Assembly: GCF_018798885.1 (NCBI RefSeq)
Contig: NZ_CP076361.1
Coordinates: forward strand, 3,005,501 to 3,069,500
Source: Gemmobacter fulvus
GTDB lineage: Bacteria > Pseudomonadota > Alphaproteobacteria > Rhodobacterales > Rhodobacteraceae
Direction of reading: 5' to 3'
DNA length: 64,000 nucleotides
The first letter of the stretch is position 1. Each line of letters begins with the position of its first letter. Both the position numbers and the translations under genes were made by a program. The notes beneath the pieces were generated by a model. That model did not search any database and was not told the DNA's origin. It saw nothing but the letters and a program-made list of their open reading frames with translations. This document shows, in pieces, positions 19,181 to 28,376 of the stretch.

Positions 19181-19968
19181 GCCTTTGGGCGCGTCTCACA
19201 GGCTGGATCGTGGTGATCTTCGGCCTGATGTATTTCCTGATCCCGCTGATGGGGCTGACGGAGTTTTCGCTGAAAGCGCGGCGGGGCGTCTATTCGCTGG
19301 ATGCCTATGCCAAGGTGATCGGCGACCCCGAGTTTCAGGCGACCTTCGGGTATTCGGTGTTCATGGCGCTGGTGACTATCGTGCTGGGCGTGCTGATCGT
19401 GGTTCCGACCGCCTTCTGGGTGCGGCTGAAGATGCCCTGGGCCCGGCCTTATGTCGAATTCATCACGCTGATGCCGCTGGTCATTCCGGCCATCGTCATC
19501 GTGTTCGGGTACATCCGGCTTTACAACACCTCGAGCTGGCTGCCGCTGACCGGATCGGCAATGGGCACCAATCTGCTGCTGGCCTTTGGCTATACCACGC
19601 TGGCGCTGCCCTATATGTATCGCGCGGTGGATACCGGGTTGCGCACGATTGACGTGGCAACGCTGACCGAGGCGGCGCAAAGCCTTGGTGCAGGCTGGGC
19701 CACCATTCTGGGCCGGGTGATCCTGCCCAATGTGCTGGTCGCGGTGCTGTCGGGCGCGTTTCTGACCTTCGCCATCGTGATCGGCGAATTCACCTTGGCC
19801 GCACTGCTCGACCGCCCGGCGTTCGGGCCATATCTGCAACGGATCGGGGCGAACAAACCGTATGAGCCTTTCGCGCTGGCGGTGATTTCCTTTGGTATCA
19901 CCTGGGCCTGCATGGGGCTGATCCAGCTTGTCACCCGCTTCTCCAAACATACGAAAGCGCAACGCTGA
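19177..19968 (+). CDS. ABC transporter permease 2
   Basis: A 263-residue permease, PotC/AfuC-style partner of the previous one. Hydrophobic segments lie near residues 8-26, 60-86, 97-118, 128-150, 190-215 and 235-255. The EAA loop is TLTEAAQSLGAGWATILGRV, near residue 162-181. It starts in a 4-nt overlap with permease 1 and ends in a 1-nt TGATG overlap with the ATPase gene, so the three are translationally coupled. Confidence 0.9.
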   Translation: MSLWARLTGWIVVIFGLMYFLIPLMGLTEFSLKARRGVYSLDAYAKVIGDPEFQATFGYSVFMALVTIVLGVLIVVPTAFWVRLKMPWARPYVEFITLMPLVIPAIVIVFGYIRLYNTSSWLPLTGSAMGTNLLLAFGYTTLALPYMYRAVDTGLRTIDVATLTEAAQSLGAGWATILGRVILPNVLVAVLSGAFLTFAIVIGEFTLAALLDRPAFGPYLQRIGANKPYEPFALAVISFGITWACMGLIQLVTRFSKHTKAQR

Positions 19969-21017
19969 TGGCCTTTCTTGAGATTTCGCATCTGGAAAAA
20001 TCCTTTGGTTCCAATCGGGTGGTGAAGGATTTCAACCTCGACGTGGAGAAGGGCGAGTTCATCTCGCTGCTCGGCCCTTCGGGCTGCGGCAAGACGACGG
20101 TGCTGCGCATGGTGGCGGGGTTTGAACATCCGTCGACCGGGGTGATCCGCATTGGCGGGGCCGATGTGGTGGGCAAACGCCCAAACCAGCGCAATATCGG
20201 CATGGTGTTTCAGGCCTATGCGCTGTTTCCCAATCTGACCGTGGCGCAGAATGTGGGCTTCGGACTGAAGATCAAGGGAATGGCCAAGGCGGCGATTGAT
20301 GCCCGCGTGGCCGAGATGCTGGCGCTGATCGGCCTGCCCGATCTTGGCGCGCGCTATCCGTTCCAGCTGTCGGGCGGGCAACAACAGCGCGTCGCCCTGG
20401 CGCGGGCTTTGGCACCCAAGCCGCAGGTCTTGCTGCTGGACGAACCGCTGAGCGCGCTGGATGCCAAGGTCCGCGTGTCCTTGCGGACCGAGATCCGGGC
20501 GATTCAGCGCGATCTGGGCATCACCACGATCTTCGTGACCCATGATCAGGAAGAGGCGCTGTCGATTTCGGACCGGATCGTGGTGATGAATGGCGGCATT
20601 GCCGATCAGGTCGGATCCCCCTTCGAGATCTACAATCGTCCGACCACAAGATTCGTTGCGAATTTCGTCGGCCAGATCAATGCGTTCGAGGCCGAAGTTG
20701 ATGTCGCCTCCGAAGGGCGCGTGCGCATGGCAGGGGTGCCGGTGCAACTGGCCGGGCCGGTGTCCGGCAGCCGCGTCACGCTGGCGACCCGCCCCGAGGC
20801 CCTGCATCTGGGCCGCACGGCGGGCAAGGATGTCGTCTTGCCTGCCACGGTGACAGAGGTGCATTTTCTGGGGTCGGTGATCCGGCTGCGCGCCGATGTG
20901 GCCGGGGTGTCGGTGGCGCTGGACACATTCAACCGTGCCGACCAGCCGCCGCCCGCCATCGGCGCGCCGGTAGAGCTGAGCCTTTCGTCGCGCGATCTGA
21001 TCGTCTTGGGGGCCTGA
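19968..21017 (+). CDS. ABC transporter ATPase (PotA/AfuC family)
   Basis: A 349-residue ATP-binding subunit. Walker A GPSGCGKTT is near residue 36-44, Q-loop VFQAYALFPNLTV, signature LSGGQQQRVALARALAP near 135, Walker B VLLLDEPLSALDAKVR near 157 and switch VTHDQEEAL near 189-197. After residue ~240 there is a TOBE_2-type regulatory domain (TLATRPEALHLGR). It completes a four-gene importer with the binding protein and two permeases. The family covers polyamine, iron and phosphonate importers. Confidence 0.92.
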   Translation: MAFLEISHLEKSFGSNRVVKDFNLDVEKGEFISLLGPSGCGKTTVLRMVAGFEHPSTGVIRIGGADVVGKRPNQRNIGMVFQAYALFPNLTVAQNVGFGLKIKGMAKAAIDARVAEMLALIGLPDLGARYPFQLSGGQQQRVALARALAPKPQVLLLDEPLSALDAKVRVSLRTEIRAIQRDLGITTIFVTHDQEEALSISDRIVVMNGGIADQVGSPFEIYNRPTTRFVANFVGQINAFEAEVDVASEGRVRMAGVPVQLAGPVSGSRVTLATRPEALHLGRTAGKDVVLPATVTEVHFLGSVIRLRADVAGVSVALDTFNRADQPPPAIGAPVELSLSSRDLIVLGA

Positions 21018-21081
21018 GGCAGAAACACGGGTTGCGCCGGCAGGGCCGAATTGTCATGTCTATGGCAATGGGGGGCTGCTG

Positions 21082-21585
21082 ATGCGGATCGGATATGTAT
21101 TCTTGCCAGAGCGCGGCGCCACCGACCGCTTGCTGAGCGATCTTGCGCTGCGGCTTCTGGCCGAGGGCGTGGCGCTCGCCGGGGCGGTGCAAAGCAACAG
21201 CAGCTGCGATCTGCATTGCGACATGGATCTGCGGGTCTTGCCCGATGGGCCGGTGGTGCGGATCAGCCAGCGGCTTGGCACGGCCTCGCAGGGCTGTCGG
21301 CTGGATGCAGGCGCGCTGGAGGCGGCGGTGATGGAAGTGGCGGCGCGGCTGGACGGGGCGCAGGTGCTGATCGTGAACAAATTCGGCAAACACGAATCCG
21401 AAGGCCGTGGCTTCCGGCAGATGCTGGCCGATGTGGCGGCGGCGGGCATGCCGGTGCTGATCGGCATCAATAGTATGAACCGGCAGGCCTTCTTCGATTT
21501 CGCGGGCGATCTGGCCGAAGCGGTGGAGGCCACGCCCGAGGCGGTTCTGGCCTGGTCGCGCTCTGTTCTGGCGGAGGCGGCATGA
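21082..21585 (+). CDS. DUF2478 family protein
   Basis: A 167-residue protein starting MRIGYVFLPERGATDRLLSDLALRLL, with QVLIVNKFGKHESEGRGFRQ near residue 93-112 and ending with a helix. This matches DUF2478, a NTPase-like family often found beside molybdate or molybdopterin genes. Its canonical P-loop is not obvious: the N-terminal loop reads ERGATDRLL and lacks GxxxxGKS, so nucleotide binding is doubtful. Start ATG 21082 lies 64 bp after the ABC operon. The stop overlaps mogA by 4 nt (ATGA), tying it to molybdenum cofactor work. Confidence 0.75.
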   Translation: MRIGYVFLPERGATDRLLSDLALRLLAEGVALAGAVQSNSSCDLHCDMDLRVLPDGPVVRISQRLGTASQGCRLDAGALEAAVMEVAARLDGAQVLIVNKFGKHESEGRGFRQMLADVAAAGMPVLIGINSMNRQAFFDFAGDLAEAVEATPEAVLAWSRSVLAEAA

Positions 21586-22109
21586 GCGCGCGCATCGCGG
21601 TTCTGACCGTCTCTGACCGGGCCTTTGCCGGCACCTATGAGGACAAGGGCGGCCCGGCGATCGAGGCCTGGCTGCGGCGGGCCATCACCTCGCCGGTGGA
21701 GATTTGCCGCGAAATCGTGCCCGACGGGCGCGCGGTGGTGGCGGAGGCCTTTCGCCGCTGGGCGGATGAGAAGGGGGCCGATCTGATCCTTGCCACCGGC
21801 GGCACTGGGCCCAGCCCGCGCGATCTGACGCCCGAGGCCATGGCCGATGTGGTCGAACGCGACTTTCCCGGCTTTGGCGAATTGATGCGCGCGGTCAGCC
21901 TGCGCGAAGTGCCGACCGCCATCCTGTCGCGGCAGGGGGCGGGCACGCGGGGCCGCTGTCTGATCATCACGCTGCCCGGCAAGCCTTCGGCCATCGGCAC
22001 TTGTCTGGATGCGGTTTTTCCGGCGGTGCCCTATTGTCTGGATCTGATGGAGGCCGGGCGGATCGAGACGGATCCCGCCATCTGCGCCGCCTTCCGCCCC
22101 AAGGTCTGA
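21582..22109 (+). CDS. mog: Molybdopterin adenylyltransferase
   Basis: A 175-residue MoaB/Mog-family enzyme that adenylates molybdopterin before molybdenum insertion. It has AVLTVSDRAFAGTYEDKGGPAIEAWL at the N-terminus, the nucleotide site LILATGGTGPSPRDLTPEA at residues ~68-86 and LPGKPSAIGTCLDAVFP near 130. The TPEA motif and the YEDKGGP variant fit Mog better than MoaB, but that is not certain. It is translationally coupled to DUF2478; modABC lies 9 kb away. The cofactor serves enzymes such as nitrate reductase, not present here. Confidence 0.9.
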   Translation: MSARIAVLTVSDRAFAGTYEDKGGPAIEAWLRRAITSPVEICREIVPDGRAVVAEAFRRWADEKGADLILATGGTGPSPRDLTPEAMADVVERDFPGFGELMRAVSLREVPTAILSRQGAGTRGRCLIITLPGKPSAIGTCLDAVFPAVPYCLDLMEAGRIETDPAICAAFRPKV

Positions 22110-22130
22110 CGGCCAAAGTCTGACGGCCCC

Positions 22131-22826
22131 TCAGCCCGCGCGGCGGCGCAGGCTGTCGGCGATCAGGGCGGCCACATCCGCATGTTCCCCGATGGCGGGC
22201 AGCAGCGTCCCGGCAAAGCCTGCTTCGGCCAAAGCCTCGGGCAGATCTTCGGCCACATGGCCCGCGCGGGTGGCAAACAGCGGCAGGCACAGGGCCGGGC
22301 CGTCGATCCGGGCGGCATCGCGCAGAAACGGTTCTTCTTCGACATAGCCGGTGATGACGGAGCGGAACCGGGTCTGCTGGCGCAGGGTCGCTGCATGGGC
22401 TTCGGTGATGCTGGCCGAGGCGCGCGACACCCGCGATCCATGCGCCGCCAGCAGCAGGCTTGTCTCTGCCTCGGCCAGACCCCGCGCCGCGGCGGCCTGT
22501 TGCGCGGTGCGGGCCAGCAGGGCAGGCATCTGCGGCTCATGGCCAAAGGCGGGCACTTGCTGCGGTTGCGCCATGCCTGCGGCGGCCAGCCGTTTCGGCA
22601 GTTGCTGCCGGGTGAACCAGCCTTCGGCCATGAAGAACGGATAGATCCAGGCGTCGGGTAGCGCGGCAACAGCCGCCTCCAGCGCGCCGGGCAGGGCCAG
22701 CGTCGTGCCACGGATGCGCCAGCCGGGCAGCCACAGCGCCACGCGCACCGCCAGCGCCTGCATCGCCGCCTCTTGCGGCAGCGGATCGGCGGGGGAGCCA
22801 TGGGCAATGATCAGGGCATCGGGCAT
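22131..22826 (-). CDS. Sirohydrochlorin chelatase-like protein (CbiX/SirB type)
   Basis: A 231-residue class II chelatase-type protein that in relatives inserts Co or Fe into sirohydrochlorin for cobalamin or siroheme. Two repeats are visible: LIIAHGSPADP at residues ~5-15 and LLLAAHGSRVS near residue 130, each with the chelatase histidine, so it has a tandem-domain structure. A further metal-binding CLPLFATRAGHVAEDLPEAL lies near 186-205. Start ATG 22826 begins exactly at the HGS domain; upstream in-frame sequence is the antisense of other DNA and was not used. It converges on mog. Which metal it uses is not known. Confidence 0.82.
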   Translation of the reverse strand: MPDALIIAHGSPADPLPQEAAMQALAVRVALWLPGWRIRGTTLALPGALEAAVAALPDAWIYPFFMAEGWFTRQQLPKRLAAAGMAQPQQVPAFGHEPQMPALLARTAQQAAAARGLAEAETSLLLAAHGSRVSRASASITEAHAATLRQQTRFRSVITGYVEEEPFLRDAARIDGPALCLPLFATRAGHVAEDLPEALAEAGFAGTLLPAIGEHADVAALIADSLRRRAG

Positions 22827-23037
22827 GAGATCTGGTCCAGAGGGAGGGGCAGAGGATAGGCGGCAGGCGGCGCTTGTCCAGTGGCCGCGCGGCGCAGATT
22901 TGCGGGGCCACAGGCATCGCCGGTGTCGGCTGCGGCTTTTCAGCGGCGATGCTGCCGGGTTATAGAGAAGGCGCGCGGGCCGCCCCGGTGCCGCGGCCCG
23001 CTGTCTGACGCTCTGCCATTCCCAGAAAGTGATTGCC

Positions 23038-23808
23038 ATGCAAGATCTGCCGCTCTTCCCCGATCTGTCCGGTGCTTCGGTGTTCATCACCGGCGGCGGC
23101 TCCGGTATCGGGGCCTTCCTGACCGAAGGTTTCCTGCGGCAGGGGGCGAAAGTGGCCTTCGTGCAGCGGTCGGATGCGACCGGCTTTTGTGACGAGATGG
23201 AAGCGGCCACCGGGCAGCGACCGCTGTTCCTGCCCTGTGACATCACCGATACGCCCGCCTTGCAGGCGGCCATCGCGGCGGCGGCGGCGGCACATGGGCC
23301 GGTGACGGTGCTGGTGAACAATGCCGCCAATGACAAACGCCATGCCACGCTGGAGGTGACCGAAGAGTTCTGGGACTGGTCGCAGGCGATCAACCTCAAG
23401 AGCTATTTCTTTGCGGCGCAGGCGGTCATTCCCGGCATGGTGGCGGCGGGCGGCGGCTCCATCGTGAATTTCACCTCCATCAGCTATATGATGGGCAATG
23501 CGGGCTACCCCGCCTATACGACGGCAAATTCCGCGATCAACGGCATGACGCGCAGCCTTGCGCGCGAATTCGGGCCGTCGCGCATCCGCGTCAATGCGCT
23601 GGCCCCGGGATGGGTGCTGACGCAGAAGCAGAAAGACCTCTGGGTCACGCCCGAAGGCCTGCAGGCGCATCTGGATCGCCAATGCCTGTCCGATCCGCTG
23701 GAGCCTGCCGATATCGTCGGCGGGGTGCTGTTCCTGGCCTCGCGCGCATCGAAGATGATGACGGGGCAGGCGCTGGTGATCGACGGCGGCGTGGTGGTCA
23801 CCGGATGA
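23038..23808 (+). CDS. SDR sugar dehydrogenase with altered active site (Y-x3-N)
   Basis: A 256-residue short-chain dehydrogenase. The NAD(P) loop is TGGGSGIGAF near residue 19-28 and NNAAN near residue 96-100; substrate segment YMMGNAGYPAYTTANSAINGMT. Catalytic Ser and Tyr160 are present, but the Lys expected at residue 164 is Asn (codon AAT at 23527-23529). It begins at ATG 23038; an in-frame GTG at 23029 is possible. It overlaps dgoK by 4 nt, so it is the head of a sugar operon with kinase, aldolase and lactonase, and probably oxidises galactose or a related aldose at C1. Activity with Asn at this position is uncertain. Confidence 0.8.
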   Translation: MQDLPLFPDLSGASVFITGGGSGIGAFLTEGFLRQGAKVAFVQRSDATGFCDEMEAATGQRPLFLPCDITDTPALQAAIAAAAAAHGPVTVLVNNAANDKRHATLEVTEEFWDWSQAINLKSYFFAAQAVIPGMVAAGGGSIVNFTSISYMMGNAGYPAYTTANSAINGMTRSLAREFGPSRIRVNALAPGWVLTQKQKDLWVTPEGLQAHLDRQCLSDPLEPADIVGGVLFLASRASKMMTGQALVIDGGVVVTG

Positions 23809-24731
23809 GCGGCGACGGCGGATCGCGGGGCGGCCTGCCGGATCTGCACTGGATCGCGGTGGATTGGGGCAGCACGCATCTGCGGGCCACCGCATTGGGG
23901 CCAGAGGGCGTGCTGGCCGAGGCCGGGTCCGAGGATGGCATGGCGCGGCTGGCCACGCCCAAGGCGTTTGAACCTGCGCTGCTGGCGCTGATCGGTGACT
24001 GGCTGCCGCAGGGTCGGCAGGTGCCGGTGCTGGCCTGCGGCATGGTGGGCGCGCGGCAGGGCTGGCGCGAGGCCCCCTATCGCGCAACCCCCTGCGCGCC
24101 GCTGGATCCGGCGGCGCTGATGGCGGTGCCCTGCCACGATCCGCGCCTGTCCCTGCGCATCGTGCCGGGGCTGATGCAGGCCCGGCCTGCCGATGTGATG
24201 CGCGGCGAAGAGGTGCAGATTGCCGGTGCGCTGGCGGTGCGGCCCGGCTTTGACGGGGTGATCTGCCTGCCCGGCACCCATAGCAAATGGGTGCATGTCA
24301 GTGCGGGCGAGGTGGTCAGTTTCCAGACCTTCCTGACCGGCGAGATGTTTGCGCTGCTGTCGCAGGTGTCGGTGCTGCGCCATGGCATCGCCGCCGAGGG
24401 CTGGGATGCCGCCGCCTTTGCCGAGGCCCTGTCAGAAGCCCAGTCGCGCCCCGAGCGGCTGGCGGCGCGGCTGTTCAGCCTGCGCGCCGAGGCGCTGCTG
24501 GAGGGCCTGTCGCCGGTGACCGCGCGGGCGCGGCTGTCGGGCCTGCTGATCGGGGCAGAGCTGGCGGCGGCGCGGCCCTATTGGCTGGGGCAGCCGGTGC
24601 TGCTGATCGGCGCCGAAGCGGTTGCGGCCCCCTATGCGCAGGCTCTGGCGGCGCAGGGGATCACGGCAGAACATCTGCCGGGGGCAGCGTGCAGTCTGGC
24701 CGGGCTGTCGCGCCTCTGGGCCTGCCTGTGA
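23805..24731 (+). CDS. dgoK: 2-dehydro-3-deoxygalactonokinase
   Basis: A 308-residue kinase that phosphorylates 2-keto-3-deoxygalactonate with ATP in galactonate breakdown. The family start [15 protein letters not shown] is near residue 16-30, with [14 protein letters not shown] and the ligand segment [13 protein letters not shown] near residue 148-160. Start ATG 23805 is inside the SDR stop (ATGA), and its end overlaps the aldolase start, so the operon is tightly coupled. Length is normal (about 290-310). Confidence 0.9.
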   Translation: MSGDGGSRGGLPDLHWIAVDWGSTHLRATALGPEGVLAEAGSEDGMARLATPKAFEPALLALIGDWLPQGRQVPVLACGMVGARQGWREAPYRATPCAPLDPAALMAVPCHDPRLSLRIVPGLMQARPADVMRGEEVQIAGALAVRPGFDGVICLPGTHSKWVHVSAGEVVSFQTFLTGEMFALLSQVSVLRHGIAAEGWDAAAFAEALSEAQSRPERLAARLFSLRAEALLEGLSPVTARARLSGLLIGAELAAARPYWLGQPVLLIGAEAVAAPYAQALAAQGITAEHLPGAACSLAGLSRLWACL

Positions 24732-25333
24732 GCCTGCCGATCATCGCCATCCTGCGCGGCATCACCCCGGCAGAGGTTGTCGCGGTGGCCGAGGCGCTGA
24801 TGGCCGCTGGCATCACGCAGATCGAGGTGCCGCTCAATTCCCCCGATGCGTTGCGTTCGATGGCGGCGCTGGTCGCGGCCTGTGGCGACCGGGCGCTGAT
24901 CGGGGCGGGCACGGTGCTGACAGTGAATGATGTGATGCAGGTGGCCGCATTGGGCGGGCGGCTGATCGTGTCGCCCAATTGCGATGCGGCGGTGATCCGC
25001 GCCACCCGCGCGCAAGGCCTGCTGAGCTGGCCCGGCGTGATGACCCCGACCGAGGCCTTTCAGGCGATTGCCGCCGGAGCCTCGGGGCTGAAGCTGTTTC
25101 CGGCGACGCTGGTTGGCCCGGCGGGGCTGGCGGCGATGCGGGCGGTCCTGCCCGATACGGTGCCCGTCTATGCCGTGGGCGGGGCCGGACCTGAAACCTT
25201 TGCCGCCTGGCTGCGGGCCGGGGCGGATGGCTTTGGCATCGGCACGGCCCTTTACAGCCCCGGTCGCGCGCCGGATGATGTGGCCGCCCGCGCGGTGCGG
25301 CTTGTGACTGCCTATCGAGAGGCCCTGACATGA
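24728..25333 (+). CDS. dgoA: 2-dehydro-3-deoxy-6-phosphogalactonate aldolase
   Basis: A 201-residue class I aldolase splitting KDPGal to pyruvate and glyceraldehyde-3-phosphate. [20 protein letters not shown] starts the barrel; [11 protein letters not shown] and the Schiff-base lysine segment [12 protein letters not shown] (Lys near residue 120) are present. It starts with GTG at 24728 within the dgoK stop (GTGA overlap); a longer upstream in-frame ATG would run through dgoK and is rejected. The related Entner-Doudoroff KDPG aldolase (Eda) looks similar, but the dgoK partner favours KDPGal. Confidence 0.9.
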   Translation: MSLPIIAILRGITPAEVVAVAEALMAAGITQIEVPLNSPDALRSMAALVAACGDRALIGAGTVLTVNDVMQVAALGGRLIVSPNCDAAVIRATRAQGLLSWPGVMTPTEAFQAIAAGASGLKLFPATLVGPAGLAAMRAVLPDTVPVYAVGGAGPETFAAWLRAGADGFGIGTALYSPGRAPDDVAARAVRLVTAYREALT

Positions 25334-26181
25334 TCTTTGACCCCCGCCCCTGTGATCTTGGCGAAGGCCCGCTGTGGCACCCGCTTCGCGGCCAGCTGTT
25401 CTGGTTCGACATCACCGGCCAGCGCATGTTGTCGCAGCACCGGGGCGAGGCGCTGCAATGGCGCTTTCCCGAAATGGTATCGGCGGCGGGCTGGGTCAGC
25501 CGCGATGTGCTGCTGATTGCGGGCGAGCGTGATCTGTTCCTGTTCGATGTCGAAACCGAAGAAACCGAAAGCCTGATCGAGCTGGAGGCCGACAACCGGC
25601 TGACCCGGTCCAATGATGGCCGCGCCGATCCGCTGGGCGGGTTCTGGATCGGCACGATGGGCAAGAGCGCCGAAGCGGGCGCGGGCGCCATCTATCGCTA
25701 TTACCGGGGCGAGTTGCGCTGCCTGTTCAAGGGCATCTCGATCACCAATGCGATCTGTTTCAGCCCCGATGGCCGGGTGGCGCATTTCACCGATACCAAG
25801 ACCAGCCGGGTGATGCGGGTGGCGCTGGATGCGGCGGGCTGGCCACAGGGCACGCCCGAGCTGTATCTGGATCTGACCGCTGATCCCTCGGGGCCGGATG
25901 GGGCGGTGATCGACGCGGCGGGGCTCATGTGGCTGGCGCAATGGGGCGCGGGGCGGGTCAGCGCCTTTGCGCCCGATGGCACATTGGTGCGGCAGGTCGA
26001 ATTTGCCTCGCCGCATACCTCTTGCCCGGCCTTTGGCGGGCCGGGGCTGACCACGCTGTTCTGCACCACCGCATTGCAGGGCATGGATGCGGCGGCGCGG
26101 GCGGCCTATCCGCAGGCGGGCGGCACTTTCGCGCTGGCGGATGTGGCACAGGGGCAGGCCGAGCATCAGGTCTTGCTGTAA
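25330..26181 (+). CDS. SMP-30/gluconolactonase family lactonase
   Basis: A 283-residue beta-propeller lactonase that would open an aldonolactone made by the dehydrogenase. It has the N-terminal [11 protein letters not shown]-like [21 protein letters not shown], metal ligand [17 protein letters not shown] at residues ~96-112 and [12 protein letters not shown]. Overlaps the aldolase stop by 4 nt. This makes dehydrogenase-kinase-aldolase-lactonase one operon; only the dehydratase step of a De Ley-Doudoroff route is missing from the window. Confidence 0.88.
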   Translation: MIFDPRPCDLGEGPLWHPLRGQLFWFDITGQRMLSQHRGEALQWRFPEMVSAAGWVSRDVLLIAGERDLFLFDVETEETESLIELEADNRLTRSNDGRADPLGGFWIGTMGKSAEAGAGAIYRYYRGELRCLFKGISITNAICFSPDGRVAHFTDTKTSRVMRVALDAAGWPQGTPELYLDLTADPSGPDGAVIDAAGLMWLAQWGAGRVSAFAPDGTLVRQVEFASPHTSCPAFGGPGLTTLFCTTALQGMDAAARAAYPQAGGTFALADVAQGQAEHQVLL

Positions 26182-26269
26182 GCCGCGCCGCTTGCTGCCG
26201 ACACGCGGCCAGCCCATATAGGGGGCACCGCCCTCGGGATGCCGGGTGGGGCAGGGCATGGGGATGACA

Positions 26270-27712
26270 ATGGCCGATTTCAGCTTTGACAACAGCTATG
26301 CCCGCGATCTGGCGGGTATGTATGTGGCGCAGCGCCCCGCCGCCGTGGCCGCCCCCCGGCTGCTGCGGCTGAATACCGCGCTGGCCGAAGAGCTGGGGCT
26401 GGACCCGGTGGCGCTGGCCCCGGTTGCCGCCGAGGTGTTTTCCGGCGCGCACCTGCCCGAAGGGGCCGAACCGATTGCACAGGCCTATGCCGGGCATCAG
26501 TTCGGCGGCTTTTCCACGCAACTGGGCGATGGGCGGGCGCTGCTGCTGGGCGAGGTGATCGACAGTCACGGTGCCCGGCGCGACATTGCCCTGAAAGGCT
26601 CGGGCCGCACGCCGTTTTCGCGGGGCGGCGACGGGCTGGCGGCGGTGGGGCCGGTCTTGCGCGAATATCTGATCGGCGAGGCGATGGCGGCGCTGGGCGT
26701 GCCGACAACGCGGGCGCTGGCGGCGGTGGCCACGGGCGGGCAGGTCTGGCGCGACAGCGGTGCCTTGCCGGGGGCGGTGCTGACCCGTGTGGCGTCCAGC
26801 CATCTGCGGGTGGGCACGTTCCAGTTCTTTGCCGCACGCGGGCAGGCCGATATGGTGCAGCGGCTGGCCGATTACGCCATGGCCCGGCATGACCCTGAAC
26901 TGCGGGGGGCAGAGCGGCCTTATCTGGCGTTTTTCGATGCGGTTGTGGCGCGGCAGGCGCGGCTGATTGCGCAATGGATGGGGCTTGGCTTCATCCATGG
27001 GGTGATGAACACCGACAATATGACGATCTCGGGCGAGACGATTGATTACGGCCCCTGCGCCTTCATGGAGGCCTATGCCCCCGGCACGGTGTTTTCCTCG
27101 ATCGACCGGCAGGGCCGTTATGCCTATGGCAACCAGCCCGCGATTCTGGGGTGGAACCTTGCCCGGCTGGCCGAGACGCTGTTGCCGCTGTTTGATGCCG
27201 ATGAGAAAACCGCCGTCGATCTGGCCAATGCCCGGCTGGAGGGCATCGCGGCGCTGTATCAGGCCGAATGGCTGGCGGTGATGCGCGGCAAGCTGGGGCT
27301 GGCAGGGGAAGATGCGGGCGATGCGGCGCTGGCCGAAGGGTTTCTGGCGGCGCTGACCGGCACGGATTTCACCCGCGGCTTCGGGGCGCTGGCCGATGCG
27401 GTCCGCGATCCGGGCCGGTTGCACGGGCTGTTCGGCGACCGCGCGGCGCTGGAACGCTGGCTGCCACAGTGGCAGGCGCGGCTGGCTCCCGATGCCCCGG
27501 CTCGCATCCGTGCCGCCAATCCGATCTACATTCCCCGCAATCAGCGGGTGGAAGAGGCGCTGAGCGCCGCCGAGGCCGGGGATATGGCGCCGTTTGAACG
27601 GCTGCTGGCGGTAATCACCGATCCTTATACCGAACGGCCGGGGCTGGAGGCCTATGCCCTGCCTGCCCCCGAGGCCTTTGCCGACACGTTCCGCACCTTC
27701 TGCGGCACATGA
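26270..27712 (+). CDS. selO: Protein adenylyltransferase SelO (YdiU/UPF0061)
   Basis: A 480-residue pseudokinase-fold enzyme that AMPylates proteins, in relatives as part of the oxidative stress response. It has [11 protein letters not shown] at the start, [21 protein letters not shown] near residue 74-94, [14 protein letters not shown] near 112-125, and the active-site [24 protein letters not shown] near 243-266. The C-terminus is FCGT, without a selenocysteine. The start ATG 26270 is preferred because GGGG precedes it by 6 nt; ATG 26258, ATG 26264 and GTG 26246 are also in frame. The next gene's first ATG overlaps its stop. Confidence 0.9.
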   Translation: MADFSFDNSYARDLAGMYVAQRPAAVAAPRLLRLNTALAEELGLDPVALAPVAAEVFSGAHLPEGAEPIAQAYAGHQFGGFSTQLGDGRALLLGEVIDSHGARRDIALKGSGRTPFSRGGDGLAAVGPVLREYLIGEAMAALGVPTTRALAAVATGGQVWRDSGALPGAVLTRVASSHLRVGTFQFFAARGQADMVQRLADYAMARHDPELRGAERPYLAFFDAVVARQARLIAQWMGLGFIHGVMNTDNMTISGETIDYGPCAFMEAYAPGTVFSSIDRQGRYAYGNQPAILGWNLARLAETLLPLFDADEKTAVDLANARLEGIAALYQAEWLAVMRGKLGLAGEDAGDAALAEGFLAALTGTDFTRGFGALADAVRDPGRLHGLFGDRAALERWLPQWQARLAPDAPARIRAANPIYIPRNQRVEEALSAAEAGDMAPFERLLAVITDPYTERPGLEAYALPAPEAFADTFRTFCGT

Positions 27713-27756
27713 ATGTGCGATTGACCGGGCTTGCGTCTCGCGGCAATCATGGCGCC

Positions 27757-28314
27757 ATGAACAGCCGCTCTGACATCCATGACCGTTTGGCGGCCAGCCT
27801 GCGCGAAGCGCGCAAGGCGCGCGGGCTGAGCCTTGATGCCGTGGCCAAACTGTCAGGCGTCAGCCGCTCGATGGTGAGCCAGATCGAACGCGGCGAAAGC
27901 TCTCCCACGGTGGCGACGCTGTGGAACCTGACACAGGCGCTTCAGGTCGATTTTGCCGGGCTGCTGGAGGGCAAACCTTCGGGCGGGATCGAGGTGACGC
28001 GGGCCTCGGCGGCGCCGGTGATTGCCGGGCGCGGCACCGGCGTGCGCATCCGCATCCTGTCGCCCGCCGAGGCGGTGGGCGAGCATGAGGTCTATGAGCT
28101 GAATTTCGCGCCCGGCGGCGCGCTGGTGTCGGATCCGCACAGCCCCGGCTGCCGCGAACATCTGACGGTGATCGAAGGCAGTCTGCGCGTGACCAGCGGC
28201 GAGGACATGCAGGATCTGGGGATGGGCGATACCGCGCGCTATGCGGCGGACCGCGATCACGCAATCCGGGCAGAGGGTGCTGCCCGCGCCATTCTGATCG
28301 TGCAGGACAGTTGA
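27757..28314 (+). CDS. XRE-family regulator with cupin sensor domain
   Basis: A 185-residue regulator. The helix-turn-helix covers residues ~8-63 (LREARKARGLSLDAVAKLSGVSRSMVSQIERGESSPTVATLWNL), and a C-terminal cupin barrel (LNFAPGGALVSDPHSPGCREHLTVIEGSLRV) binds a small effector. This class often controls an adjacent amino-acid pathway. It lies just before kbl-tdh, separated by a repeat and two TCCG-N6-CGGA sites, so it probably governs threonine breakdown; effector unknown. Start: ATG 27757 is chosen, as residues from ATG 27709 (within the selO stop) are not domain sequence; neither has a good ribosome site. Confidence 0.82.
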   Translation: MNSRSDIHDRLAASLREARKARGLSLDAVAKLSGVSRSMVSQIERGESSPTVATLWNLTQALQVDFAGLLEGKPSGGIEVTRASAAPVIAGRGTGVRIRILSPAEAVGEHEVYELNFAPGGALVSDPHSPGCREHLTVIEGSLRVTSGEDMQDLGMGDTARYAADRDHAIRAEGAARAILIVQDS

Positions 28315-28323
28315 TCCGGCGGA

Positions 28324-28376
28324 GCGGGGGGCTGTCTGCCCCCCGCACCCCCCGAGGATATTTGGACCAAAGTGAA
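28324..28376 (+). repeat. Hairpin plus ATATTT interspersed element, copy 2
   Basis: GCGGGGGGC at 28324-28332 pairs with GCCCCCCGC at 28338-28346. The right arm is followed by a C-rich tail, then GAGGATATTTGGACCAAAGTGAA. The tail resembles the copy at 9929-9977 (hairpin, then GATATTT, then CCAA, then TGAA). It also ends the XRE regulator transcript, without a T-run. Confidence 0.6.

Noticed and set aside
22827-23399. N-terminal extension of the chelatase-like gene up to 23399
   Set aside because: The extra residues overlap the SDR gene antisense and do not resemble a domain; ATG 22826 starts at the HGS motif.
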